DNA of 40,940 bases, taken from positions 1 through 40,940 of the IMG/VR virus record IMGVR_UViG_3300042923_000849; one strand, written 5' to 3'. The DNA comes from a virus. The translations under genes and the position numbers were made by a program. The notes beneath the pieces are model-generated. The model saw only the letters and a program-made list of their open reading frames with translations. It searched no databases and was not told where the DNA came from. Position 1 is the first letter of the stretch. The number at the start of each line of letters is the position of its first letter. This document shows, piece after piece, positions 27,716-35,782 of the stretch.

Positions 27716-30214
27716 CTACGGGTCGCCGGTGTTGCCAGCGATTCGTACGCCTGTCATCGTCGCGCCCGAAGTCGTCACAGTCGCGAGCTGCGTCGCCGAC
27801 GTCTGCAGATCGTAGATGTCGTTGTTCTGGATACGGCCACCCTCGAGCGTGCTCCCCGACGGGACGAGCACACCGGACTGGTCGCCGGCGACGGCCGCCT
27901 TCCCGTTGGCGACGATCTGATTGTCCGACACCGCGACGTAGCGAATCTTCCGACCCGTCGCCGAGTACAGCCGGACACCGGATCGACCGTTCAGGCGGAT
28001 CTGATTCCCGCGGATCGAGACACCAGTGATGTCCTTGCCGTTGTCGCCAGCCGAGAGCGCGATGCCCCACGACTTGTTCTCGATGATCTGATTCGCCTCG
28101 ACGATGCTGTGCAGGTAGTCGCGCGTGTTCGTCGTCGTCCCGGTGGGGGTCGAGATGAAGATGCCGATACCTTCCTGCGCACCGGGCCCGGTGCAGCCAC
28201 GGATCAGGTTGCCGAGGATCGTCGTGTGCAGTCCCGGGTAAGCGTCCGGGAGGGTGGTCTTCCCGACCCGAATGCCGACGTTGCAGCCGATGATCACGTT
28301 CCCCTGGATGAGCGTGCCAGTGGAACCGGTGTCCGAGATGCCGTAGTACATCCCGATGATCACGTTGTTCAGGATGCGGTAGCCGTGCACACCGAGGTCA
28401 GGGTCTGCCCCGGTCTGCGCCTCAGTGAAGATGCCGTTATGGCCCGGACCGTTCACCCCAGACGACTGCGTGCCGATGATGATGTTGTTCGCGATCAGGG
28501 TCGGCTCCGTGGCGCCGGTCCCCTTCGTACCGGCACCGATCCCCGAGCCGCCCGGGCCGACGCCAGCGGGCGCCAGGCGCCCCGGGCGCTTGATCACGTT
28601 GTCGGTGATCGAGCACTGGTCGTACGAGTGGTCGAACGGGATGGCGGTCGCTGGTGTGTTCCAGACGTTCATGTCGTGGATGGAGCAGCGCTGCACGTAG
28701 TAGATGTTCAGAGGCTTCACCGCCGACCCGTAGCCAGCGGTGTGGATCATCGCCTCCGCTTCGATCCCGAAGTCGTGGAAGTCGGCGCCGACGAGCGGGT
28801 TCACGGCGGAGCGCCCTGCACAGGTGAGCCAGTCAGACGTGCCAGCGGCGGACGAGTCACCCGGCCGGTCTGCCACCACGTGCACCCAGGACGCTTCCCG
28901 GCTCACACCAGCCCACGAGACATAGTTCTGGACGCTGAGCGGCGTGGTGACGATCGTGCGACCCTGCGGGATGTGGATGGTCCCCCCACCGGCAGAGACC
29001 GCCGCGACCTGAGCTGCTGCGAACGCTGCGTCGTCGGGGGTTCCGAAGATGCACCGGGCGCCGGACACGGTCGACGTTGCGTTGCTTCCGAGAGTCGCCA
29101 CGCCTGACGCGACTGACTGGATGACACCGATCCACACACCGTCGTTCGCGTTCGCGACGATCGGACCGGCGCCCATCACAGCGAGGGTCTTCCCGATGTC
29201 GCCTGTCGTGAAGGGGCGAGCTGCGGAAGAGACCGTGGGCTGCCCGGTGACGGTCGCGGCATCCGTGAGCAGGATCGCGTCCATCGCCGCGCCGTAGTCC
29301 GCGATGTTGAATCGGCTGTTGTGGCCGGGCTGGAAGTCAAGCCCGGCGGGGAGCCGCAGCGACTCCGAGACGGCGACCATCTTGCGGGCGGGGGTCGGGA
29401 GAGACGTCGCCCACTCCCATGCGCCGAACTTGGGTGTCAGGCCGGCGCTGGGCGTGCTGTAGACGCCCGCGAAGACGTTGCTGCCGAACGTGGTCCACTC
29501 ACCCGAGGTGAGCGTGTACGAGTGCACGGCGACGTCATTGACGAACAGACGCAGCACGTGGTCGTCGGTGAGCACGAGCTCGACCTTGTCGCCCACCTGC
29601 GCGACGACAGAAGTAGCGGAGCCGAGCGTGGTGTTCGTCAGGCCCGTGAGGACGGTGCCGGTGGACTTCTGCACCACATAGACGCGGGACGTTCCGGATA
29701 CGGCCCACCGCAGCAAACGGATGTCGCTCGCGTCGAACCGGCCGGCGATGAACCCGCCAAACGACGACGCCGAGCCCACAGCGTTGATGCCGTTGATGAT
29801 CACGCGGCTGACACCCACCGCAGACCCGACACCGACGTACATGCACGTCAGGCCCGTCGTCCCGGCGACTGCCTGCATCGACAGCCCGTCCGAGGTGACG
29901 TTGAACACCCCGGCCGGAGCATTGTCGGGCCGGACGATGATCGGGCTCACCGTGACAGTGGTGTTCTGTCCCTCGAGACTCGTTGACGACGAGTAGTCGG
30001 TGGGATCGATCACGTGACTGACGTTCGCCGATCCTTCCGAACCGGGAAAGTCGTACAGGCCGTCGTCGCCGAAGAAGTTGTCCTTGACGACGACAACTTC
30101 TTCAGCGAGCCGCCCGCCCAGAGCGGACTCCGCCTCGTTTGCGATCTGCGCGACAGCGCGCGCCCACGCGGTGATGCCCGGTTCATTCGGATTGACGTTC
30201 TCGTCGACGGCCAT
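27716..30214 (-). CDS. Tailspike with lectin-like and beta-helix domains
   Basis: The 832-residue protein has a short N-terminal helical segment (NPNEPGITAWARAVAQIANEAESAL) probably binding the tail. A concanavalin/glucanase-like beta domain follows (about 40-275; KVELVLTDDHVLRLFVNDVAVHSYTL). Then comes a right-handed parallel beta-helix from the NIADYGA motif near 305 to the end, with repeated coils such as ILNNVIIGMYYGI, IQGNVIIGCNVGI and IRGNQIRLNGRSGV. This is the structure of depolymerase tailspikes that bind and cut surface polysaccharide. It is the last gene of the late operon, with GAGGGGG before its ATG. Confidence 0.85.
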   Translation of the reverse strand: MAVDENVNPNEPGITAWARAVAQIANEAESALGGRLAEEVVVVKDNFFGDDGLYDFPGSEGSANVSHVIDPTDYSSSTSLEGQNTTVTVSPIIVRPDNAPAGVFNVTSDGLSMQAVAGTTGLTCMYVGVGSAVGVSRVIINGINAVGSASSFGGFIAGRFDASDIRLLRWAVSGTSRVYVVQKSTGTVLTGLTNTTLGSATSVVAQVGDKVELVLTDDHVLRLFVNDVAVHSYTLTSGEWTTFGSNVFAGVYSTPSAGLTPKFGAWEWATSLPTPARKMVAVSESLRLPAGLDFQPGHNSRFNIADYGAAMDAILLTDAATVTGQPTVSSAARPFTTGDIGKTLAVMGAGPIVANANDGVWIGVIQSVASGVATLGSNATSTVSGARCIFGTPDDAAFAAAQVAAVSAGGGTIHIPQGRTIVTTPLSVQNYVSWAGVSREASWVHVVADRPGDSSAAGTSDWLTCAGRSAVNPLVGADFHDFGIEAEAMIHTAGYGSAVKPLNIYYVQRCSIHDMNVWNTPATAIPFDHSYDQCSITDNVIKRPGRLAPAGVGPGGSGIGAGTKGTGATEPTLIANNIIIGTQSSGVNGPGHNGIFTEAQTGADPDLGVHGYRILNNVIIGMYYGISDTGSTGTLIQGNVIIGCNVGIRVGKTTLPDAYPGLHTTILGNLIRGCTGPGAQEGIGIFISTPTGTTTNTRDYLHSIVEANQIIENKSWGIALSAGDNGKDITGVSIRGNQIRLNGRSGVRLYSATGRKIRYVAVSDNQIVANGKAAVAGDQSGVLVPSGSTLEGGRIQNNDIYDLQTSATQLATVTTSGATMTGVRIAGNTGDP

Positions 30215-30217
30215 CGA

Positions 30218-30286
30218 CTACCCCCTCTTGGGTGAGAAATAGACGGTGACCGCCCCTGCCAGGACGGCGGCGATGAGCCAGCACAT
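30218..30286 (-). CDS. Very short membrane peptide (22 aa)
   Basis: A 22-codon frame from ATG 30286 overlaps the upstream stop as TGATG and encodes almost a single membrane helix (WLIAAVLAGAVTVYF) with a basic tail. It ends four bases before the tailspike start. Its size makes the call uncertain, and the overlap and hydrophobic character are the evidence. Confidence 0.4.
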   Translation of the reverse strand: MCWLIAAVLAGAVTVYFSPKRG

Positions 30287-30384
30287 CAGGTGAGGACGAT
30301 CAGCAGGATGATGATGTCGAGCAGGGCGAGGTCGATGTCCGCGAGGGCGAGGAACCAGTTGATCTGCCTCGTCCCCGCGGACAT
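30286..30384 (-). CDS. Short membrane peptide (32 aa)
   Basis: The frame from ATG 30384 encodes a peptide with a C-terminal membrane helix (ALLDIIILLIVLT) preceded by an amphipathic segment. It starts seven bases after the holin stop and overlaps the next tiny frame. It could be part of the lysis cassette. No family is recognised. Confidence 0.45.
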   Translation of the reverse strand: MSAGTRQINWFLALADIDLALLDIIILLIVLT

Positions 30385-30390
30385 GACTCA

Positions 30391-30765
30391 TCACCGCAGG
30401 TCGGCGCGGAGCGTCTGCCCAGGCACGAACTCGCGAGGCGGTTCGTTCGGGACGATGTAGACGCCGATGCCGGCGAAAGCCGCCACGGCGATCTGCAACC
30501 ACTCTGCGGTGGTGATCCCATCGGTCAGGAACGACTGCAGTGCGACCAGCGCGGCCGCGACAAACGCGACTACAGCCTTCAGATAGCCACCGGGGCCCTC
30601 GGGCAGGTTGGGGACGAAGTAGGTCGCGACGGCGCCGACGCCAATGATGGCGACGTTGACGAGCTCGGCTGTAGTCACCACGTTGTCGGTGAGCGCAGTC
30701 ACGAGGACGCCGACGACAGCGAGGGCGATGTACGTGATCGCTTTCGCGTAGTGCGAGATGTTCAT
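30391..30765 (-). CDS. Probable holin with internal duplication
   Basis: The 124-residue protein has four hydrophobic helices arranged as two similar halves. DNVVTTAELVNVAIIGVGAV followed by ATYFVPNLP matches DGITTAEWLQIAVAAFAGI followed by GVYIVPNEP. The tail is basic (GQTLRADLR). Small multi-helix proteins at this position, beside the endolysin, act as holins that open the membrane at the end of infection. The start at ATG 30765 overlaps the upstream stop as ATGA. Confidence 0.7.
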   Translation of the reverse strand: MNISHYAKAITYIALAVVGVLVTALTDNVVTTAELVNVAIIGVGAVATYFVPNLPEGPGGYLKAVVAFVAAALVALQSFLTDGITTAEWLQIAVAAFAGIGVYIVPNEPPREFVPGQTLRADLR

Positions 30766-31103
30766 GATGTGGTGCGGTCCTTTCGTTGTTCGAGGTCGAG
30801 GACGGGCTTGTCAGCGCGCCAGTTGTGCCAGAGCACCCACACCAGGCGCCAGATGGTGAGTGCGACTGCGATGTACACGGCGAGGCGCACCCATTCGCGG
30901 AACGGGTAGTCGGTCCCGGCAACACGGGCGACCGTGTTGTTGAGGAACACGGCGATCAGCGACCACACGAAGTACATGAGCGCGCGGCCCGCCGGCGTCT
31001 TCCGCCAGTTGAAGAACACCGCGTACGACAGACCGAAGACGATCGCGCCAACGACCGCGCTCACCATGATCAGGTCTCCGAGGAGGAACACGTTCTCAAG
31101 CAC
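30762..31103 (-). CDS. Membrane protein of the lysis cassette (113 aa)
   Basis: The start is GTG 31103 with AGGAGG four bases before. Three hydrophobic segments are seen (LIMVSAVVGAIVFGLSYAVFF; ALMYFVWSLIAVFL; LAVYIAVALTIWRLVWVLW) with a charged C-terminus (DLEQRKDRTTS). It could be a second holin or an antiholin. It is coupled to the duplicated holin. The long hydrophobic content and position give the role, not a recognised motif. Confidence 0.65.
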   Translation of the reverse strand: MLENVFLLGDLIMVSAVVGAIVFGLSYAVFFNWRKTPAGRALMYFVWSLIAVFLNNTVARVAGTDYPFREWVRLAVYIAVALTIWRLVWVLWHNWRADKPVLDLEQRKDRTTS

Positions 31104-31314
31104 GGGACCTCCTCGTGAAGGTGATCTGGATCGAGTCGCCGAAGTGGTTCAGCGCACGACGCTCGTTGAGCCAGCCGGACAGCTGAGAGATCGCGAAGCC
31201 CTGGCTGACGACCGCATGATGCTCAGCGGTCGCTTCTTGACGCATCTCTCGCGCCTCAGCAACGTCGTCGGGAACTTCTATCGGCTCGGTCGGTGGGTTC
31301 TTCTTTCCCCACAT
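31096..31314 (-). CDS. Small soluble protein of the lysis cassette (72 aa)
   Basis: The protein begins MWGKKNPPTEPIEVPDD and is helical and charged in the middle (DDVAEAREMRQEATAEHHAVV), ending in a basic strand (GDSIQITFTRRSRA). I recall such WGKK-starting proteins next to holins in actinophages but not a function. Its start overlaps the upstream stop (TGATG) and its end overlaps the next start by eight bases. Confidence 0.6.
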   Translation of the reverse strand: MWGKKNPPTEPIEVPDDVAEAREMRQEATAEHHAVVSQGFAISQLSGWLNERRALNHFGDSIQITFTRRSRA

Positions 31315-31640
31315 CAGGCGCCCCCCGCCGGTTGCGTGTCACCTATCGAAGGTCCAGCGGCCTGCAGCAGCGCCTTCACCACCTTGTTCGCCTCAATGAG
31401 CTCGGAGTTCTGCGCGCGCACTACGGCGTTGACCTTCCCGGTCTCCTCCGCGGTCTGCTTCCACTCGTTGCCACGCTCCACCGCGTCCTGGGTTCGTTTC
31501 TCCGCAGCCGCGAGCTCACGTTCGTGAGTGGACTTCGGAATCAGCCGGCCGGTGAGGATCATGAGCACGACGAGAACAAGGAGCGTGATCGCTCCGATAT
31601 CCCTGACGGTGGGGTTGGCGAAGAATGCGAGGACGTCCAT
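31314..31640 (-). CDS. Membrane protein with coiled coil (108 aa)
   Basis: One N-terminal membrane helix (IGAITLLVLVVLMILTG, about 15-31) is followed by a long charged coiled coil (THERELAAAEKRTQDAVERGNEWKQTAEE) and a disordered tail. This layout of helix then coiled coil recalls Rz-like spanin or accessory holin proteins, although Gram-positive hosts lack an outer membrane, so a spanin role is unlikely. It directly follows the endolysin and lies within the lysis cassette. Confidence 0.65.
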   Translation of the reverse strand: MDVLAFFANPTVRDIGAITLLVLVVLMILTGRLIPKSTHERELAAAEKRTQDAVERGNEWKQTAEETGKVNAVVRAQNSELIEANKVVKALLQAAGPSIGDTQPAGGA

Positions 31641-31660
31641 GCCGCTCCCCTCGTCCTGGG

Positions 31661-32644
31661 CTAGAGGGCGGCTTTGATGGCAGCGACGACGTCGTCCGGC
31701 ATCGTGCGGATCGACGCCACGATGTCGTCGATACCTGCGTCGATGTGCGCGCCCGCAGCGGTACCGGCGGCGGCGCCGATCTTCGCGAGCTCCTCATCGG
31801 TGAACTGGTGCGGGGTCCCGTCGAACTCCGTGTCGATCGCGGCAACCTCGGTGCGCAGCTGCTCGAGCCGAGCAAGCGTGTCCGCGTCGTTGGAACCGTT
31901 GACCTGACCGAGGTACCAGTCGATCGCGCCGCGCGCGCCGACCAGGTCACCGAAGTAGAACTGCTCGATGTTCTGCCCAGGGGTGAGCATCGCGTTCCGG
32001 TACCGAAGCAGCGCCTCGAGGTGCGCAGCGGACTGCACACCTTGGCGGCGGCCGTCGAGACCCTGCACATAGATGAGTCCCTGGTCCGGGACTCCGATCA
32101 GAGCGAACATGGGGATACCTCCGGTGGTTGGCTTGGATGCCGGCTCGAACGGCCGTGCGGTGTCGTATGCGGGGATGGCGGAGAACGGGTGCAGGTCGAT
32201 GACGTGCCACCACTCGTCGACGCCGGCGACATCCCGGAGGATGCCTCCGACGACGAACCCGGCGGCTTCCATCTCCTCGCGGAAGATGGCGAACGGGACG
32301 CGCCAGTAGTCCCCGATGTCGAGGGCGGCGGCGTCGACCCAGCGGCCGCCGGTGTGGATCCGGTGGTTCCAGGTGAGACCGTGGGACGAGTAGCCAGCGA
32401 CGGCGGCGGCGTTGCAGTTGCCCTGCGCGCACGCCTTCTGTCGACCGAGGGTCTGCTCGTGGAGAGGGCGGAAGACGTTCCACCCGCCGGTGATGTTCAG
32501 CCAGATGCCAGTGCGCTCGTAGATCCTCCGACGGGCCCGGTACCAGCGGGCGCGTGTCGCGGCCGGCCCCCAGTGCTGGCCTCCGCCACTGTCGAACGCG
32601 ACGAGGTCAGAGAGGGGTGCGCGTCCGTTGGCGTAGCGAGTCAT
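31661..32644 (-). CDS. Endolysin, peptidase M15 (VanY/L-Ala-D-Glu type)
   Basis: The 327-residue protein starts at ATG 32644 with AGAGG six bases upstream. The N-terminal 160 residues hold an M15 peptidase site: H88 in GYSSHGL, D109 in AALDIGD, and E144/H147 in DEWWHVID. The enzyme would cut peptide cross-links of the host wall. After a linker (FEPASKPTTGG) comes a second domain, from MFALIGVPDQGLIYVQ (about 187), which in other phages I recall as a separate small protein and which may bind the wall. The C-terminus is helical (TMPDDVVAAIKAAL). Confidence 0.88.
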   Translation of the reverse strand: MTRYANGRAPLSDLVAFDSGGGQHWGPAATRARWYRARRRIYERTGIWLNITGGWNVFRPLHEQTLGRQKACAQGNCNAAAVAGYSSHGLTWNHRIHTGGRWVDAAALDIGDYWRVPFAIFREEMEAAGFVVGGILRDVAGVDEWWHVIDLHPFSAIPAYDTARPFEPASKPTTGGIPMFALIGVPDQGLIYVQGLDGRRQGVQSAAHLEALLRYRNAMLTPGQNIEQFYFGDLVGARGAIDWYLGQVNGSNDADTLARLEQLRTEVAAIDTEFDGTPHQFTDEELAKIGAAAGTAAGAHIDAGIDDIVASIRTMPDDVVAAIKAAL

Positions 32645-32684
32645 CGCATCCTCTTCTCTCTGCACAGCACGGAGACGGCCCCAG

Positions 32685-33371
32685 TTAGCCCAACCGGGCG
32701 ATGCGCACGGTCGTTTTGCAGCGCGTGGTTCCCACGCCGTTGGTCTTGAAGATGCGGACCTCGATGTCCGTGTTGGACGCCGTGATCCGAAGGACTGGCA
32801 TCGCTATCGAGATTTGGTCCTCGCCTGCGTTCACGGATGCCCGATGCAAGGGGATTGGGACTCCAGGGGGCACCGAGATGTCGAGAAAGGACCGCGCCGT
32901 GACAGGGAGCCAGGCATCGTCGGCGGAGTTCCGGATGAGGGTGTGAGCCTGGATGCTGTAGATGCCGGGGTTCACGCAGCGAACGATGCCGGAGCTTTGC
33001 GGGACCAGCATCGACGAGTCGGTGGACTGTCCGCTGTCGATGGCAAACACGCCCAGCCCGGTGAAGGTCCCATCGGCGACGTTTGTCTGCGTCGCCGTGT
33101 ATTCGGCATATGGCAACGCCAGCCGCCACGTGGAGTTGTCGTAGAGATACTCCGACTTGGTGTCTTCGCGGTACCCGCGGGATCCCTGCACCATCCCCGT
33201 CTGCGCGTCGAGCTCCGCCGCGTTCGCCCAGGTGAAGTCGAAGCGTTCGCGGCGCCGCATCAGGTCGGCAAGACTGTTTCCTTCTGCCGCGCTGATCGCG
33301 ACGGGATCTGCGGAGCCTGTGCCGTCGTGGATGTAGACGGATTCGCCGTTGTCGAGAGGGATGCTACCCAT
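32685..33371 (-). CDS. Minor tail protein (228 aa)
   Basis: The N-terminal 80 residues resemble a tail-attachment part (LDNGESVYIHDGTGSADP ... SLADLMRRRERFDFTWANAAEL). Residues 85-228 look like a C1q/TNF-like jelly roll (AEYTATQTNVADGTFTGLGVF; NPGIYSIQAHTLIRNSADD; ITASNTDIEVRIF). Such domains occur at the tips of actinophage tails and bind receptors. It follows a small coiled-coil gene by TGATG overlap and precedes the endolysin. Confidence 0.7.
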   Translation of the reverse strand: MGSIPLDNGESVYIHDGTGSADPVAISAAEGNSLADLMRRRERFDFTWANAAELDAQTGMVQGSRGYREDTKSEYLYDNSTWRLALPYAEYTATQTNVADGTFTGLGVFAIDSGQSTDSSMLVPQSSGIVRCVNPGIYSIQAHTLIRNSADDAWLPVTARSFLDISVPPGVPIPLHRASVNAGEDQISIAMPVLRITASNTDIEVRIFKTNGVGTTRCKTTVRIARLG

Positions 33372-33493
33372 CAGCCGTTCGCCTTCACGAGGTCGCGGAG
33401 GCGCTCGATTTCCCGCTGCTGCTGCTCGATCACGCGGTCGACTTCCTTCTTCCAGGCTTGGTCATCGCCCTGCGGCAGGATGTTGTTCGGCAT
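33371..33493 (-). CDS. Short coiled-coil protein (40 aa)
   Basis: The frame from ATG 33493 to a TGA overlapping the next ATG encodes a peptide that is mostly one charged helix (AWKKEVDRVIEQQQREIERL). Both ends overlap neighbours as TGATG. It sits between two minor tail genes and may bundle or attach tail-tip subunits, which is inference. Confidence 0.55.
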   Translation of the reverse strand: MPNNILPQGDDQAWKKEVDRVIEQQQREIERLRDLVKANG

Positions 33494-35769
33494 CACTTAC
33501 TCCACTTCGGCTCAGACGGGTACGACCGCACGAAGGGCGACGGCTCGGCAGGGAAGAAGCCTCCGGGCCAGACGTCGTCCGCAGGCCAGACGTCGTCCGC
33601 GGGCCACAGGTCTTCCTCCGTCACGCTGAGGGCTTCGAGCGGTCGGAGGAACGCGTCTAGCGCGCGCCGTCCGCCCCATAGGATGGCGAAGTCGGCGGCG
33701 GTCTTTCCCGCCCACACGGCGGCCATTTGCGCAGCGGTTGTGAACCAGACGGCGGTCACCGACGTGGACGCACGCGAATGCTTGACGTCCATGACACGGA
33801 AGGTTGCCCACCCGTAGCCGACGACCTGCCCCACTCCGAACTGTGAACGGCGGGAGGCTGGTACTTCGAACGAGAGGGTCACCTGTGGCGCGCCGTACGA
33901 CGATGTCAGCCAGGTGGACCGGTCGAAGACATCGGCGACAGTGTTGAGGAACGGGTTGTCGACGGTGCCACCCTTGTCGCGGGTGACCATCGACTCAGGG
34001 GCGCCCGTGTACAGCGGGACGGTCTGGTTGTCTTCGAAGAACCCCTGATTGCGGATCACCACCGACGAGATCCGCCAGGGACCCTCACCGAGACCAACAG
34101 CATCTCGAGGTCCGCGGACGTCAAGCGCAAGCGTCCGGTCGTCGGTGAAGACGGCCGTGATCCTGAACCCGCGATTCCACATCGCCAGCTGGGACACCAC
34201 CAGCCCGTTGCGGTCCGTGATGGTGCAGGAGACCGAGCCGGACGTGTACTCCCCCGGCGGGAACCCGATGAGGCCCGAGGTTTCATCGTTGATGCGGACA
34301 GTGATAGAGACGTCGGCCGTGTAGGGCGCACCAGTGGTGATCGTTCGCCCGGTCTTCGCCTTCCGCGCCACAACGTCCACTGAGCGAGCTCGACCAGAGG
34401 CACGTATCCCCAAGACAGCTGGTGCGATCGTTCCTGTCACTGCCTGGGCATCGCCGACCGTGAGGTCCGTGACGTGAAGCGCCGCACCGACCACGCGCAT
34501 GGTCTTCGCACGGGCTGTGAGCAGCATCTTCAGGTAGTCCCAGCCCGAACCGGACCATGCGTGAATCGGAGGGCGCATCGACATCGCTGGCGCGGCCGGG
34601 ATCGACCCTACGGACGCCTTCGTGAACGAGTGGGTGATCGTCGCCGGTTCCGCGATGACCGGGTAGTGGTAGGCCAGCCCGTGCGGCGCCTGCGAGTGGA
34701 TGACATCACGGAAGCCAGCGACGCCCGATTGCCGGTACAGGTACGTGTTGCCCGAGACGTTGTTGCCCCGCATCGCAGAAGCAAGGGTGATCTGCCGGAC
34801 ATTCGACGGTGCGCCCGCCGGGACCGATGCGACCGGGTAGGCGTACGCCTTGACCGTTAGATCCGACTCGAGGTCATCGTCCGCGTAACCCCATTGGATG
34901 ACGCACTGGATCTCCTGCGACATGTTGACGCCGGTCAGCGGGGTAGACCCAGAAGTGATGGTCGTCGCCGATCCCGCGTTGTGCTGCCGGTACGAACCCG
35001 CGGTGGTGATCGTCCCCGCCGTGCCGGCGTCTCGAGCGAATGTGACGTCCAGCAGCAGTCGCGGGATGGCCTCGCCGTGGTGGACTCGCAGCTGCAACCG
35101 CACCGCCGAGCTCGCGTTGAACCGCGCTCGGAATGCCAGGTAGTTGACGCCGTCGCCTGTGATCGTCGGATTGATCAGTGGGCGGATCTCGCCGCAGTAC
35201 ACGGATTCGGCGAAGCGGACCCAGTAGGAGGGGGCCATGGCCGCTGAGCCCCAGAAGGGTACTGCTGCACCGCTGTCGATCTGCGTCCCCGCGGCCACAC
35301 CCCAGCCGCGCTGGTGGTACGGCTGGTTCAGCCCGTCGACCGTGAAGCCCTGCGCGTACCCGCGGAGCGGGTAGTAGGCGTGGACGACGCCGCGTCCGTC
35401 CCACGGCAGTTCCACGCCTCCGGCGCCGTACATGCGCTGCACCATGTCGAGCGCGGCTTCCTCAAACCCCGAGGAGACGGGAGGGAAGTCTCGCACCGGG
35501 AGGAAACTGGAGTCCACGTCGTACGACGACGTCGTCACTTGGTCGCCGACGAGAGTCACGTCGAGGACGTTGCCGGCGGAATCGAAGGGACCGTCAACAG
35601 CGATCGACTTCCCGATGAGGAGGTCACTGGTCGCGTTCGCCTGGGCAGAGAACGACGTCTGCCGGGTCGCGCCCGCCATGTCTCCGATCACGTGCGGGGA
35701 AGCGGACTCCTCCTGCGACCAGCCCTGGCGGAGGTGGCCGTGGTCGGCGCTGTCCGTCGTGATGCTCAC
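33493..35769 (-). CDS. Large minor tail protein (758 aa)
   Basis: This is the largest tail-tip protein after the tape measure. It is beta-rich with carbohydrate-binding-like segments (LRVHHGEAIPRLLLDVTFARD, IQWGYADDDLESDLTVKAYAYPV), a region with WSGSGWDYLKMLLTARAKTM near 405-425, and a C-terminal baseplate-like part (YGWATFRVMDVKHSRASTSV). It ends with the tandem repeat LWPADDVWPADDVWPGG. Actinophages usually have one such protein after the tape-measure-proximal minor tail protein, and it probably forms the central tail-tip fibre. No enzymatic motif is evident. Confidence 0.75.
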   Translation of the reverse strand: MSITTDSADHGHLRQGWSQEESASPHVIGDMAGATRQTSFSAQANATSDLLIGKSIAVDGPFDSAGNVLDVTLVGDQVTTSSYDVDSSFLPVRDFPPVSSGFEEAALDMVQRMYGAGGVELPWDGRGVVHAYYPLRGYAQGFTVDGLNQPYHQRGWGVAAGTQIDSGAAVPFWGSAAMAPSYWVRFAESVYCGEIRPLINPTITGDGVNYLAFRARFNASSAVRLQLRVHHGEAIPRLLLDVTFARDAGTAGTITTAGSYRQHNAGSATTITSGSTPLTGVNMSQEIQCVIQWGYADDDLESDLTVKAYAYPVASVPAGAPSNVRQITLASAMRGNNVSGNTYLYRQSGVAGFRDVIHSQAPHGLAYHYPVIAEPATITHSFTKASVGSIPAAPAMSMRPPIHAWSGSGWDYLKMLLTARAKTMRVVGAALHVTDLTVGDAQAVTGTIAPAVLGIRASGRARSVDVVARKAKTGRTITTGAPYTADVSITVRINDETSGLIGFPPGEYTSGSVSCTITDRNGLVVSQLAMWNRGFRITAVFTDDRTLALDVRGPRDAVGLGEGPWRISSVVIRNQGFFEDNQTVPLYTGAPESMVTRDKGGTVDNPFLNTVADVFDRSTWLTSSYGAPQVTLSFEVPASRRSQFGVGQVVGYGWATFRVMDVKHSRASTSVTAVWFTTAAQMAAVWAGKTAADFAILWGGRRALDAFLRPLEALSVTEEDLWPADDVWPADDVWPGGFFPAEPSPFVRSYPSEPKWSK
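33566..33601 (-). repeat. 18-bp tandem duplication in the minor tail gene
   Basis: GGCCAGACGTCGTCCGC plus one base occurs at 33566-33583 and 33584-33601 and a degenerate third unit starts at 33602. It encodes the WPADDV repeats at the C-terminus. The copies are nearly identical, indicating a recent in-frame duplication. Confidence 0.8.
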
Positions 35770-35782
35770 AGCGGACCACCTC

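Noticed and set aside
27617-29107. 496-codon plus-strand open frame
   Set aside because: It is antisense to the tailspike gene, is rich in Arg, Asp and Val without recognisable domains, and arises from the high-GC third positions of the minus-strand gene.
31625-32749. 374-codon plus-strand open frame
   Set aside because: It is antisense to the M15 endolysin, which has all of its zinc ligands.
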